Source of the DNA: Ostreococcus lucimarinus CCE9901
Taxonomy: Eukaryota; Chlorophyta; Mamiellophyceae; Mamiellales; Bathycoccaceae
Reading direction: 5' to 3'
Assembly (NCBI RefSeq): GCF_000092065.1
Contig: NC_009368.1
Span: 496,001 to 560,000, forward strand
DNA: 64,000 bases
Shown: positions 19,055 to 28,899 of the stretch, one piece after another
How positions within the stretch are numbered: position 1 is the stretch's first letter
How the letters are laid out: each line of letters starts with the position of its first letter
The notes under the pieces: generated by a model
What the model saw: only the letters and a program-made list of their open reading frames with translations
The model's database searches: none
Told to the model about the DNA's origin: nothing
Translations under genes and position numbers: made by a program

Positions 19055-21010
19055 TTACTCCCAGGACTCGTCGTCATCGTCTTCAGCCGCGGTGGTCGTG
19101 AGTGCGCCGTGATTTTTGTTCCATTCTTCATGGAATTCAACGTCTGCTCTCGTCACAGAAGGGCGCACTTGCTTAGCGGCGCGGCGAATGTCGGCCAATA
19201 CGATGGGTCTGAGAGTACTTGGCGAGAGCGGACCTTGAACGTCCTTTGTCTTTTGAAACGTCTCACGAACGGGCGCTCTCGCGGCTTCTTGGATGAGATG
19301 TTTCATGTCAGATCCCGAGTAGCCGTCAGTTTTCTCGCAAATTAAATCCAAGTCGGCATCGGTGAGGTTGTGCGCGACGCCTTTGCCAGAGCTGAGCGTA
19401 CGAAGAACCATGTCCCGCCTCGCGGCGGCGCACGGAAGAGGGATGTACAGCTGCTTAGGCATGCGCCGTCGAGCGCCATCATCGAGCTCTTGCGGCCTAT
19501 TCGTCGCTCCGATGAGCAACAATCTGTCGTTCTCACCGCCGCCTAAACCGTCCATTTGTACTAAAAATTCCGTCTTCATGCGACGCGAGCTCTCGTGCTC
19601 GCCGTCCGATTTACGAGCGGAGAGCAATGAATCGATCTCGTCCACGAAAATCACGGCGGGAGATAGGTGACGAGCGACGGCGAAGAGCGCACGAACCATT
19701 TTTTCGCCTTCACCAATCCACTTACTCGTCAAACTCGAGGCAGAGATCGAGAAGAACGTCGCGCCGCACTGACTCGCAACGGCGCGACCGATCAAAGTCT
19801 TACCAGTACCGGGCGGACCAAAGAGGAGCAAGCCTTTTGGCACAGCACGTGCGCCTACGAACAATTCTGGATTCATCATCGGCCACACCGCGAGCTCTTG
19901 TACCGCCGCTTTCGGGTGCTCCAAGCCCGCGATGCTGTCCCAATCCACGCTCTCGTGCTTGTCCAAAATCTCGCTCACCACTCGTTCGATGATTTCTCTA
20001 TCAATCTTAAGGATATCCTCCGCGATCGCTTCGCCGTTAGGGGATAGCTTTTGCATCACGGCTTCACTGAAAGGCTGCGCGTCGTCTTCGTTGCTCTCAT
20101 TCTGATTCGGCTTCACTCGCTGCCCATTCCCGTTCCCGCCGCCGTACGGAGGCACAAAGCCGCCCCGCCCGTACGTTCGAGTCGTTCCATTCGCTTCCCT
20201 CGCCGTGCGATACTGTGCTGTCGCCGGAGGTAAGCCTTTCGCCGCGTGCTCTAAATCCAATCTCTCTCCAGCGCTCATGAATCGTGTCGGTGGCTTATTC
20301 GCCGCGTCGCCCTCTCCTTTTCCCGACCACCTCGACGCCGGCTCGCCACCCTTTCTATTTCTCTTATTTTTCGGACTCTTTCTCGGACTCGTCTTTCTGT
20401 CCTTAAGTCCCGGTCGTTCGAACTGTTTCTGTCGCTTCGGCGCGCCGCCGCCGATCCCGATCCCCCCATCGCGCGCCGCCGGCGCCGGCGCCGCTCGCCG
20501 CGGTTCCAAGTATCGATTTAAATCCGCGTCGCCCAAAATTTCCATCTCGTCGTCGTCCTCCAACGTCACGATCGGCGGTGGCGGCACCCCCCAAGCGCTC
20601 GTCGTCTTTTTCGCCAGCATCGCATCGACCGCCTCGTAATTCGGCCGCTTGACGACTGTCTCATCCTTCCCTCCCGTCGTCGTCGTCGCCGTTCCCCTCG
20701 TCACCCGTTCCTCTCGCGCCGAATCCGACCCCTCATCGCTCGATTTTATCTCCGCCCCGTCCTTCGTTTCGACCTCACCCTGCCGCGCGTGCATCTCCCG
20801 TCGCACGTCTTCCATCTGCGCCGTGATTTTCGCCAGAACGGGCGCGATCATCTTCGCATCCGCGCTCGACGCCCGCATCGATGGTTGCAACAGCTCGCGC
20901 TGGGAGATTAACAATTCGAGCGCCTTGGTGTGGTTTCCGTCGCGTCGCGCGTCCGCGATGTCCTTGCGCATGGCGCCTAAACGCGCTAAGATCGCGGCGC
21001 CGTCGCCCAT
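19055..21010 (-). CDS. FIGL1: Fidgetin-like 1 AAA ATPase
   Basis: FIGL1 is a meiotic-clade AAA ATPase; in animals and plants it limits RAD51/DMC1-dependent recombination, and relatives remodel microtubules. The 651-aa product has a C-terminal AAA module. Walker A is FGPPGTGKT, the pore region SKWIGEGEKMVRALF, Walker B VIFVDEIDSLLS, and sensor/arginine-finger segment GATNRPQELDDGARRR. A Vps4-type C-terminal helix block follows. The segment SISASSLTSKWIGEGEKMV and GEHESSRRMKTEF are closest to FIGL1 within the clade. The N-terminal half is low-complexity. The start is ATG 21008-21010; the frame extends ten codons further only with a TTG start. It is convergent with the DUF4336 gene, 42 bp apart. 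Confidence 0.9.
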   Translation of the reverse strand: MGDGAAILARLGAMRKDIADARRDGNHTKALELLISQRELLQPSMRASSADAKMIAPVLAKITAQMEDVRREMHARQGEVETKDGAEIKSSDEGSDSAREERVTRGTATTTTGGKDETVVKRPNYEAVDAMLAKKTTSAWGVPPPPIVTLEDDDEMEILGDADLNRYLEPRRAAPAPAARDGGIGIGGGAPKRQKQFERPGLKDRKTSPRKSPKNKRNRKGGEPASRWSGKGEGDAANKPPTRFMSAGERLDLEHAAKGLPPATAQYRTAREANGTTRTYGRGGFVPPYGGGNGNGQRVKPNQNESNEDDAQPFSEAVMQKLSPNGEAIAEDILKIDREIIERVVSEILDKHESVDWDSIAGLEHPKAAVQELAVWPMMNPELFVGARAVPKGLLLFGPPGTGKTLIGRAVASQCGATFFSISASSLTSKWIGEGEKMVRALFAVARHLSPAVIFVDEIDSLLSARKSDGEHESSRRMKTEFLVQMDGLGGGENDRLLLIGATNRPQELDDGARRRMPKQLYIPLPCAAARRDMVLRTLSSGKGVAHNLTDADLDLICEKTDGYSGSDMKHLIQEAARAPVRETFQKTKDVQGPLSPSTLRPIVLADIRRAAKQVRPSVTRADVEFHEEWNKNHGALTTTAAEDDDDESWE

Positions 21011-21161
21011 GGCGCGTCGGCGCGACGCGACGCGGCTCAAAGTGACGATCAGCGCGGGCGCGGTGCTCGGTTTGGTTGTTTGAAATCGACGCGCGGCGGA
21101 GAGAATCGCGATGGATATTACGAAGTGAAGACGCTCGACGAGCGCGATCGCGCGAGCGCGA

Positions 21162-22700
21162 TCACTCGGCGTACGTGCGAGCGTCGTCGGCGGCGTCGTC
21201 TCGGACGTCGAGGGAGAGCTTGGACGTCGCCGATTCGAAGACGTCGCACGGGCGACACAGCGTGCCGATGGCTCCGTCGACTATGAGGGTGCGATCGAGA
21301 TCGATAAAGTGGAGGTAAACCGCGGTGAGGTGCTTCACGGCGTGGTCTATGTCGTCAGCGCCGCAGACTTCGCGGATGGAGTGCATGGAAAGCTGCGCGG
21401 CGCCGACGTCCACGGTGCGAATGCCGGTTCGGGTGGAGAAAATCGGCCCAATGGTGGAACCGCAACCGGTGTCGCTTCGCACGACGAACTCTTGCACGGG
21501 AACGCCCGCGCGCTCGCCAATCTCGCGGAACATGAATGCCGTCACGGCATCGGTGGCGTAACGCTGGTTGGCGTTGTGCTTGATGACTAAGCCGCCGTGC
21601 ATTTTCGGCGCGTGCGCCGGTTCGTGTCGATCGGCGTAGTTTGGGTGCAAGGCGTGCGCCATGTCGGAGCTGACGCAAAACGACGCGCGGCGCGTGCGCT
21701 CGTCCAAGCCTTCCACGCTTCCTTGGCTCAGCGCAGCTGCGATGCGTTTGATCGCGTCCGTGGTCATCGCGCCCGCGGCGCCGCTCGAAGACTCGCTTCC
21801 GACTTCTTCGTGGTCAAAGTGCATAATCATGCGCACGCCTCGCGCGTCCGCCAACGCCTCATCCGTCGAGGCGTTCATCAGCGCGTGCAACGATGTGTAA
21901 CAACTCGCCAGGTTATCCAAACGGCCGCTGTAAATGAACTCATTCTGCGCCCCACCGATCGCGCTCGGTTGCGTGTCGCACAGCTGTAGATCGAAATCGA
22001 CGATGTCGCCCGGCGCGCACCCGAGTTCCTTGGCGAGCAACGTCAGCAGCAGCGGGTGATGCCGTTCGCTCGACCCCTTACCGTCGCTCGCCGTCGTTTT
22101 CTCCCCACCCTCGTCGTCGTCTTTCGCTTCGGCCTTCGCGCGCGTCGCCAAAATCGGCGCCATGTGCTGCTGAAAGTTCACCTTCATCCCCTCGCTGTTG
22201 ACGTTTCGATCCAAGTGAATCGCCAGCGTCGGAATCCGACACACCGCCCGATCTATCCGCACCAATCGATGCAAAATCTCCCCCGTGTGCGACGATTTCA
22301 CCACCACCCGTCCCGCGATCCCTAAATCGCGATCGAACCACGTGTGCCACAGCCCGCCGCCGTACGGCTGCACGCGCACGCGCACCTCGTCGCCCCCCTC
22401 CACGCGCGTGTTCGGCTTCAGCTTCGGACACGGCGAGTCCGTGTGCGCGCCGACGATCACGAACCCATCTCCCGGTTCGTATCCACCCCCCACCGCGAAC
22501 GCCACCACCGCCGACGCGTTCCGCGTGTAAAAGTACCTCCCCCCGCGCGCCAACGACCACGTCGCGCGCTCGTCGAGCTCGACGAATCCTCGCCGCGCGA
22601 GCGCCTCGCACGTCGCGCGCGTCGCGTGGTACGCCGTCCACGCGTCGTTGAGATAATCCACGAGCCCGCGCGCGTGCGTTCGCGCCGTCTCGGTCGGCAT
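21162..22700 (-). CDS. DNPEP: Aspartyl aminopeptidase, peptidase family M18
   Basis: M18 aspartyl aminopeptidase removes N-terminal acidic residues using two zinc ions and works as a large cytosolic tetrahedral complex. The 512-aa product has the expected metal and catalytic motifs in order: GAHTDSPCPKLKP (His and Asp), SGRLDNLASCY, FDHEEVGSESSSGA (Glu-Glu), SSDMAHALHPNY and, near the end, QLSMHSIREVCG (His). Length is normal for the eukaryotic enzyme. The ATG at 22698-22700 gives MPTETARTHARGLVDYLN, the standard family start. The much longer open frame beyond this is antisense to eIF3b and is not used. The promoter is shared with divergent eIF3b. Confidence 0.94.
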   Translation of the reverse strand: MPTETARTHARGLVDYLNDAWTAYHATRATCEALARRGFVELDERATWSLARGGRYFYTRNASAVVAFAVGGGYEPGDGFVIVGAHTDSPCPKLKPNTRVEGGDEVRVRVQPYGGGLWHTWFDRDLGIAGRVVVKSSHTGEILHRLVRIDRAVCRIPTLAIHLDRNVNSEGMKVNFQQHMAPILATRAKAEAKDDDEGGEKTTASDGKGSSERHHPLLLTLLAKELGCAPGDIVDFDLQLCDTQPSAIGGAQNEFIYSGRLDNLASCYTSLHALMNASTDEALADARGVRMIMHFDHEEVGSESSSGAAGAMTTDAIKRIAAALSQGSVEGLDERTRRASFCVSSDMAHALHPNYADRHEPAHAPKMHGGLVIKHNANQRYATDAVTAFMFREIGERAGVPVQEFVVRSDTGCGSTIGPIFSTRTGIRTVDVGAAQLSMHSIREVCGADDIDHAVKHLTAVYLHFIDLDRTLIVDGAIGTLCRPCDVFESATSKLSLDVRDDAADDARTYAE

Positions 22701-22765
22701 CGTCGACGCCGACGACGCGCGCGCGACGATGCCGACCGACGACCGACGACCGGCGCCGCGATCGA

Positions 22766-22870
22766 CGATCGATCGATCGATCGATCGTCGTTCGCGGGGA
22801 AACTCGATCGACGTCGCGAGCTTCGACGCGCGCGCGCGATCGGCGCCGATCGATCGATCGATCGATCGAT
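22766..22870. repeat. Two (GATC)n tracts in the DNPEP/eIF3b divergent promoter
   Basis: Perfect tandem CGAT repeats occupy 22766-22787 and 22845-22870 within the 222-bp spacer between two divergent starts. Each tract is self-complementary. The same kind of tract occurs in two other divergent spacers of this window. Confidence 0.85.
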
Positions 22871-22922
22871 CGTCGATGGATGCGAAACCCCAAGAGCATC
22901 GGGAGTGCGCGACGCGCGCGCC

Positions 22923-25277
22923 ATGGACGACGTGCCCGCGAGCTTTCCGCGCGGCGAGGTGCGGACGACGCGACGCGAACGCGACGACGCGACGCGACGG
23001 CGACGCGGCGACGCGCGACGGCGACGCGCGACGACGCGCGACGACGAGGAAACCGATCGAGAGCGGGTTCGGCGGCTCGCGCGCGACGGCGAGGGGGAGG
23101 GCGGCGCGCGCGGGCGACGCGATGCGAGCGACGCGAGCGGAGACTGACGAGACGGACGATTCGCGGCGCAGGATGGATTCGTGGATTGGGACAAGGTGGA
23201 CGTCGAGAGCGTGGAGCTGCCCGCGGATGAAATCAAACGCGCCGGGTTGGATCAACCGGTGAAGGTGGAGTTGGAGGAAGCGAAGGAAGATACCGGGTTC
23301 GCGAGCGTGATCGTCGTGGATAATTTGCCGCAGATTCCCGAGGCGAAGTTTGGCAAGCTGTTGAACGTGCTGACGAAGATTTTTACCCAAATTGGTGAAA
23401 TCCGAGAGGGAGGGATGTTGATGCCGCAAGACGAGGCGACGAAGACGTCTCTCGGATACGCGTTTGTGGAGTTTGCGAACGAGCAACAGGCGCAGAGCGC
23501 GGTGGAACAAACGGATGGGTATAAATTGGATAAGACGCACATCTTCAAGGTTTGCAAGTTTGATGACTTTGAAAAGTACCAAAAGGTGCCGGATGAGTAC
23601 GTCGCGCCGCCGCCGAAGCCGTTCGCGCCGCGCGAGAACACTCAAGCGTGGATGATGGATCAGCGTGGGCGCGATCAATTCGTGTGCCGATTCGGCGATG
23701 AGACGCAAATCTTTTGGAACGATCCCCAGACGAAGAAGGGCGAGGATGTGTACACGCGTACGCACTGGACGGAGTCGTATGTGCAGTGGTCGCCCAAGGG
23801 GAGTTTCTTGGCGACGGTGCACAGACAAGGCGTTGCACTGTGGGGTGGTGATTCGTTCGGACGTATCGCTAAGTACGGTCACAATGGCGTTCAATTCATT
23901 GAATTCTCTCCATGCGAGCGATTCCTCGCCACTGGGTCCACGCACGATCCGACCACGGCGGACGGAGTGACATCCGTCCTCGTCAACTTTTTCGACACGC
24001 GCTCGGGCGCCAAGTTGCGTACTTTCATGGGACCTATTAGTGATTTCATAGCCCAAGGCCAACAAGGTTTGAGGTGGCCGGTGTTCAAGTGGTCGGGGCA
24101 GAGTAGCGATGAGAGCGGATGCTTCTTTGCCAAGATGGGCACAGGCATGATTTCCGTGTACGCCGCCCCGGAAATGACGCTGGTGGATAAGAAGTCCATC
24201 AAAGTCGACGGCGTGGTTGATTTCTGCTGGTCCCCGACGGATCCTATCTTGGCCACGTTCCAACCCGAACAAGGTCTCGGTAACCAACCGGCGCGCCTTT
24301 CTTTGATTTCTCTGCCGAGTAAGAAAGAAGTTCGTTCGAAAAACTTGTTATGCACCGGTAGCATCGTCGGCGTCAACATGTACTGGCAAGCGAGCGGTGA
24401 TTACTTTGGGGCTAAGGTTTTACGGACGACCAAGTCAGGGAAGACGACGTATAGTGGTTTCGAGTTGTTCCGCTTGCGCGAACCAAACTGCCCAATGGAA
24501 GTTGTTGAACTCGCCAACAAGGCTGAGAAGATTGTCGCGTTTGCGTGGGAGCCGAAGGGCCATCGCTTTGCCGTCATTCACGGCGACGGTGCGCGTCCGG
24601 ATGTCTCTTTCTACAGCATGAAGGATAAGCAAGGTAACAACAACTGCACGTTGATTGGTACCGTCAAGAATAAGACGGCCAACCATTTGTTCTGGAGTCC
24701 GAATGGGCGCGTCGTCATCTTGGCGGGTCTGAAGACGATGAACGGTCAGTTTGAGTTCTTCGACGTAGAAACCATGGAAACCATGGCGAGCGTCGAGCAC
24801 TTTATGGCAACTGATGTCGAGTGGGATCCCACCGGTCGTTTTGTCACCACGGCGGTGACGAGCGTGCACCAAATGGAGAATGGATACCACATGTGGACGT
24901 TCAACGGCAAGCTGCTGTACAAGTACGGCAAGGATCGTTTCTTCCAGTTTTTGTGGCGTCCTCGCGCAAAGTCCTTGCTCACGGCAGAACAAGAGGCCGA
25001 TATCGAGAAGAACATCAAGAAGTACAGCAAGAGGTTCGAAGAGATCGACGAGAAGATCAGAAACGAGGCGGATTCCAACGTCGCGAGCGAGAAGAGAGCG
25101 ACGGCGGAGAAGTGGAAGAAGTGGGTCGAGTCCAAGAAGGCTGTTCGGGACACCCCGATCTACAAGCAAGCGCTCGACGAGTTGCTTGGCGATCAAGCCA
25201 AGGCAAAGTTGGACTTTGTCGAGACCACCGTCATCGAGGAAGAGATTTTATCCATCGTCGAAGAACCGCTTTCGTAG
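22923..25277 (+). CDS. EIF3B: Translation initiation factor eIF3 subunit B
   Basis: eIF3b is a core scaffold of eIF3 on the 40S subunit during initiation. The gene has two exons. Exon 1 (22923-22958) encodes MDDVPASFPRGE; a 213-nt intron follows (GTGCGG donor, branch CTGAC at 23144-23148, CAG at 23169-23171). Exon 2 (23172-25277) starts in the same phase with DGFVDWDKVDVESVELP. The 713-aa product has an atypical RRM (residues about 50-135, VIVVDNLPQIPEAKFGKL and SLGYAFVEFANEQQ). A nine-bladed propeller follows (HWTESYVQWSPKGSFLATVH, FLWSPNGRVVILAG-type blades). The end is a helical tail for eIF3 partners. The exon 1 call explains the lack of an in-frame ATG at the conserved N-terminus. Confidence 0.93.
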
Positions 25278-25384
25278 AGACTACGAGTTGCTTTGTCAAT
25301 ATCGACACCGAATTTATCATCAAAACGCCGCGCACGCGTCGTTCTCAAGACAGGAATGAATTCATCACTACAACACCTTAGATT

Positions 25385-26104
25385 TCATCGCCGCGACGGC
25401 ACGGTGCACCAGCCATCGTCGTCTGGCTCGTTTTTCAAACGTCGCGCCGACGTGTCCAGCGCGTCGTCGCCGCTCGGGTGAACGTTAAAAGCCCCACCCA
25501 ACTGCTCGGCGAGCCCATCGGCGTCGACGGCGTCCATTTCATCATCTCCTTCATCATCACTCGAGCTCGCTCCGGTGTCCATGTCCCCACCACCGTTCAT
25601 CGACCATCGCTTGTCTTCTTCGATTTGTCTGCTTCGCTCGATCGACTCGCGCGGGAGCGGCTTCGATTCAATCTGCGCAACCATATCGTACCTTCCCTCC
25701 GCACACTGCTCGTACATCATCCACAGCGCCTTCGCCACCTCACCCGGCGACCCATCCTCGCACGTGACGTTAAAATCATCCCCTAATATCTCAATCAACA
25801 AATCCTCCAACTCGAGCGCGTCCTTGCTCTTGCGCGACGCGAACCACTCCGCGATCTCCTCTTCCGCCTCCCGCGCCTTCCGTTCGCTCTCCGTCCCCCC
25901 CCACGCGTTCACCACCGCCAGCTGCATCGCCGTCCACCGATCGAACACCGCTTTCACCCCCCTGCGAAACGTCGGCGCGTGCTCGCTCGCCATCTTCGTC
26001 CCGCCCGGCCGTCCCATGAGCATCGCCCTCGCCTCCGCCGCGCTCCTCGGCGTCGCTCGCGCCTCCGCCGCGCCTCCCACCGCGCGTCCCGAGCGCAGTC
26101 GCAT
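25385..26104 (-). CDS. TSR2: Pre-rRNA processing protein TSR2
   Basis: TSR2 is a chaperone that carries ribosomal protein eS26 to the assembling 40S subunit. The 239-aa frame contains the family core FRRGVKAVFDRWTAMQLAV, then VNAWGG, the helix DALELEDLLIEILGDDFNV and the hallmark EDGSPGEVAKALWMMYEQC. The C-terminal part is acidic (SSSDDEGDDEMDA), as usual for TSR2. Several ATGs are possible: 26104, 26023, 26017 and 25993. The last, giving MASEHAPTFRRG, fits the family best, and the longer leader may be untranslated. It is convergent with eIF3b across about 107 bp. Confidence 0.87.
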   Translation of the reverse strand: MRLRSGRAVGGAAEARATPRSAAEARAMLMGRPGGTKMASEHAPTFRRGVKAVFDRWTAMQLAVVNAWGGTESERKAREAEEEIAEWFASRKSKDALELEDLLIEILGDDFNVTCEDGSPGEVAKALWMMYEQCAEGRYDMVAQIESKPLPRESIERSRQIEEDKRWSMNGGGDMDTGASSSDDEGDDEMDAVDADGLAEQLGGAFNVHPSGDDALDTSARRLKNEPDDDGWCTVPSRR

Positions 26105-26554
26105 CTCATCCTGCCTCGCGCGCGATCGCTCGCGTCGTCAGTCACCGTCGGGTCGTCGTCGTCGTCGCCGCCGCCGCCGCCGTCGCCGGCGCGTCTTCAT
26201 TCGCGTCTTCGTTCGCGTCGCCTCGCGCGCGCGCACCGTCGCCGCGCTCGACGCGCCGCTTCGAAGCTCCATCGCGCGTCGGCGCGTCGCGCGCCGTCGT
26301 CCGCCGTCGGTCGGCGCGCGCGTCGCGCCGTCGCGCCGTCGTTTTCGACGACGATTCCATCGATCGCGCGCGACGCCGGCGAACCTCGAACCGTCGATCG
26401 ACGCCGCGCGAACGAACCTCGCGTCCGAGGTTCGAGCGCGCGCGTTTTGGATAAAATCATCCGACGCCGCGCGAAGAACGACGCGCGCTCGAGAGACGGC
26501 GACGCGCGACGCGCGAGCGAGGCGACCGAGCGGGAAACGACGCGAGCGGGAGCG
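26105..26554. other. Divergent promoter between TSR2 and DVR
   Basis: This 450-bp spacer separates two divergent starts. It is strongly GC-rich with CGTCGT and GCCGCC trinucleotide runs near 26155-26190. Open frames in it are Arg-rich products of base composition with no domain-like segment. I see no RNA gene or intron signal that adds an exon to either neighbour. Confidence 0.5.
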
Positions 26555-27700
26555 ATGCGCGCGACGGCGGGCGCGCTGGGCGGCGCGCGCGCGCGGTGCG
26601 AGCGCGCGATCGGCGCGCGATCGGTGACGAAGACGAGAAGCGCGCGACGGGGGGGGCGCGCGACTCGCGCGGCGAGCGCGGCGGAGCTGGCGAGCGAGGA
26701 GAATAAGGACGTCAAGGTGCTCGTCGTGGGGGCGACGGGGTACATCGGGAAGTACGTGACGCGGGAGTTGTGCGCGCGCGGGTACGACGTCACGGCGTTT
26801 ACGCGGGAAAAGAGCGGCATCGGCGGAAAGACGAACGCGACGGACGCGAAGGCGTTGTTCCCGGACGCGAAGGTGAAGTTCGGCGACGTTGGAAGCAAGG
26901 AGTCGATCGAGACGAAGGCGTTCGATGAGGGCGCGTACGACGTGGTGGTGTCGTGCCTGGCGAGCCGCACGGGCGGCGTGAAGGACTCGTGGGATATCGA
27001 TTATCGCGCGACGAAGAACGTGTTGGACGTGGCGCGCGAGCGCGGGAGCAAGCACTTCGTTTTGTTGAGCGCGATTTGCGTGCAAAAGCCGACGCTGACG
27101 TTCCAAAAGGCGAAGCTTAAGTTTGAGGCTGAGTTGCAAGCGGCGGGGGATATTTCGTACACCATTGTGCGCCCGACGGCGTTTTTCAAGTCTCTCGCGG
27201 GGCAAGTCGAAGTGGTGCAAAAGGGCGGCCCATACGTCATGTTCGGCGATGGACAATTGGCTTCGTGTAAGCCGATCTCCGAGAGCGATTTGGCCAAGTT
27301 TATGGCGGATTCTATTCGCGAGCCGGAGATGTTGAACAAGGTGCTCCCCATCGGCGGCCCGGGCGAGGCGATGTCGGCGCTTCAGCAAGGCACTATGCTT
27401 TTTGAACTCCTCGAAATGGAACCAAAGTTCATCAAAGTGCCGATTGAAGTGATGGACGTCGCTATCAAGGTTCTCGATGTCTTCGCTGGCTTCTTTAGCA
27501 ACATGAAGGATGCGGCCGAGTTCGGCAAGATTGGTCGATACTACGCCGCCGAATCGATGTTAGTGATGAACGATGATGGTAAGTACGACGCCGCCGCGAC
27601 GCCGAGCTATGGCTCGGACACACTTAAGGAATTCTTCGATAAGGTGAGCAAGGAAGGTCTCGCGGGCCAAGAGCTCGGCGACCAGGCCGTTTTCAAGTAA
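26555..27700 (+). CDS. DVR: Divinyl chlorophyllide a 8-vinyl reductase, plastid
   Basis: DVR reduces the 8-vinyl group of divinyl (proto)chlorophyllide with NADPH, making monovinyl chlorophyll precursors. The 381-aa product has an Ala/Arg transit peptide. An atypical short-chain dehydrogenase fold follows with the nucleotide-binding motif VVGATGYIGKYVTREL at the start. Family-typical segments include VVSCLASRTGGVKDSWDIDY, HFVLLSAICVQKPTLTFQ and IVRPTAFFKSLAGQVE. Other related reductases (isoflavone reductase-like) lack this combination. ATG 26555 starts a plausible transit peptide. It is convergent with VTA1, 85 bp away. Confidence 0.93.
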   Translation: MRATAGALGGARARCERAIGARSVTKTRSARRGGRATRAASAAELASEENKDVKVLVVGATGYIGKYVTRELCARGYDVTAFTREKSGIGGKTNATDAKALFPDAKVKFGDVGSKESIETKAFDEGAYDVVVSCLASRTGGVKDSWDIDYRATKNVLDVARERGSKHFVLLSAICVQKPTLTFQKAKLKFEAELQAAGDISYTIVRPTAFFKSLAGQVEVVQKGGPYVMFGDGQLASCKPISESDLAKFMADSIREPEMLNKVLPIGGPGEAMSALQQGTMLFELLEMEPKFIKVPIEVMDVAIKVLDVFAGFFSNMKDAAEFGKIGRYYAAESMLVMNDDGKYDAAATPSYGSDTLKEFFDKVSKEGLAGQELGDQAVFK

Positions 27701-27785
27701 ACGCTGTTTACTCGCGAAGAATTTCATTTATTTTAATGCAACGTGCGCTTTCTTTCTATTTTCCATCGTATCATCTAAGGCTACC

Positions 27786-28779
27786 CTACTTTTTCGCCGC
27801 CAGCGGTCCTAGAATGTTCAACGCTCGCTCTAACGCCTCCACCGCGGTGTTCACGTCGTCGAAACCCAACGCGCTTACCGCATTCTTTGCGTGTCGCTGC
27901 GCGTCGGCGATGCTTCCAACGTCGATCTTCGGCGGTGTGACCCCAGGCGGCGCTCGACCGCCTCGAACCACCGGCGTTTTGCTCGTAGCCTTCGATGGGG
28001 CGCCCGTGTTTACACCAGCTGGTGGTCCACTGGCCACGTGTGGCGGTGGAGGTGGCGGCGGCGGCGGTTGATGCCTCGGCGCCGGCGGCAATTCCACCTC
28101 TGGCTCCGCCGACGACGCCTCCGCCTCGACGCCTATCTCGCTTCGCTCTTCGCCCTCATCATCTACTGGCGGTGCGGTCGCATTTCGACCCTCTCTACAC
28201 GCTTTCGTTATCTCCGCCGCACGCCACTCCGCGTACCGCTGCTTGTTCTCTATATCTGCGTCCAATTTCCCGTCGGCGTCAAACTGTCGCAAAACGTTGA
28301 AGAAGATTGATGACGCGTAAAACATTTTTGCCGTGTTCATCCCTCGCGAGCCACCCCGATCGGCCCGATCGGCCTTTACGAATATTTGCAAAGCGAACGA
28401 CTCGCACTCCAGCTCATCGTGTTCCTCGTTCAGTTCGTCTTTCATCTTCGCCTTGGCGCGCTCGAGCCGTTCCATGGCGTCCGACAGCGCCTCGTTAACC
28501 TCCGCCGAGCGATAATCGAGTTTCAGCCCCTCGCGCACGGCATGCATGCGGCAGTAATACGCAATTTTCGGTTTCGCCGCGTCCAACTCCTGCGCACGCT
28601 TCAGAATCGGCGCGATGAGCTTCAACTGTTTGACGAAGCGAATCTCTCGACGTGGTCAGTCGCGAACTTTGACACGACGATTCCGCGCGTTGCGGGACGT
28701 AAACGCGCGATGACGCGTTCGAGATCATGGTGTCATGTGCGTTATAGGTCGGAACGCGGTCACGCACCTGGTCAGCCAT
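27786..28779 (-). CDS. VTA1: Vta1/LIP5, Vps4 cofactor of the ESCRT pathway
   Basis: Vta1/LIP5 stimulates the Vps4 ATPase that disassembles ESCRT-III during multivesicular-body formation. Two exons are inferred. Exon 1 (28779-28768) encodes only MADQ; a 142-nt intron (28767-28626; GTGCGT donor, branch CTGAC at 28659-28655, CAG acceptor) follows. Exon 2 (28625-27786) continues LKLIAPILKRAQELD. The 283-aa product has N-terminal MIT-like helices (AYYCRMHAVREGLKL), a Pro-rich linker with a run of prolines, and the C-terminal VSL dimerisation/Vps4-binding helices (IADAQRHAKNAVSALGFDDV). The conserved N-terminus lacks an in-frame ATG unless spliced, supporting the four-codon exon. Confidence 0.88.
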
Positions 28780-28899
28780 GGATACGCGTCGAGAACGCGA
28801 GTCGCGTTGTGAAGGTGCCTCTCGAGTCGAACGCGTGGAGCGCGGAACGGATCATTCGAGCCGAAGCTTCGTGCGCGCTAGTACTACTGTAGGACTAAA

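Noticed and set aside
22701-24287. Upstream extension of the aspartyl aminopeptidase frame (about 530 extra codons).
   Set aside because: It runs antisense through the eIF3b coding region, has no recognisable domain, and the normal M18 N-terminus begins at 22700.
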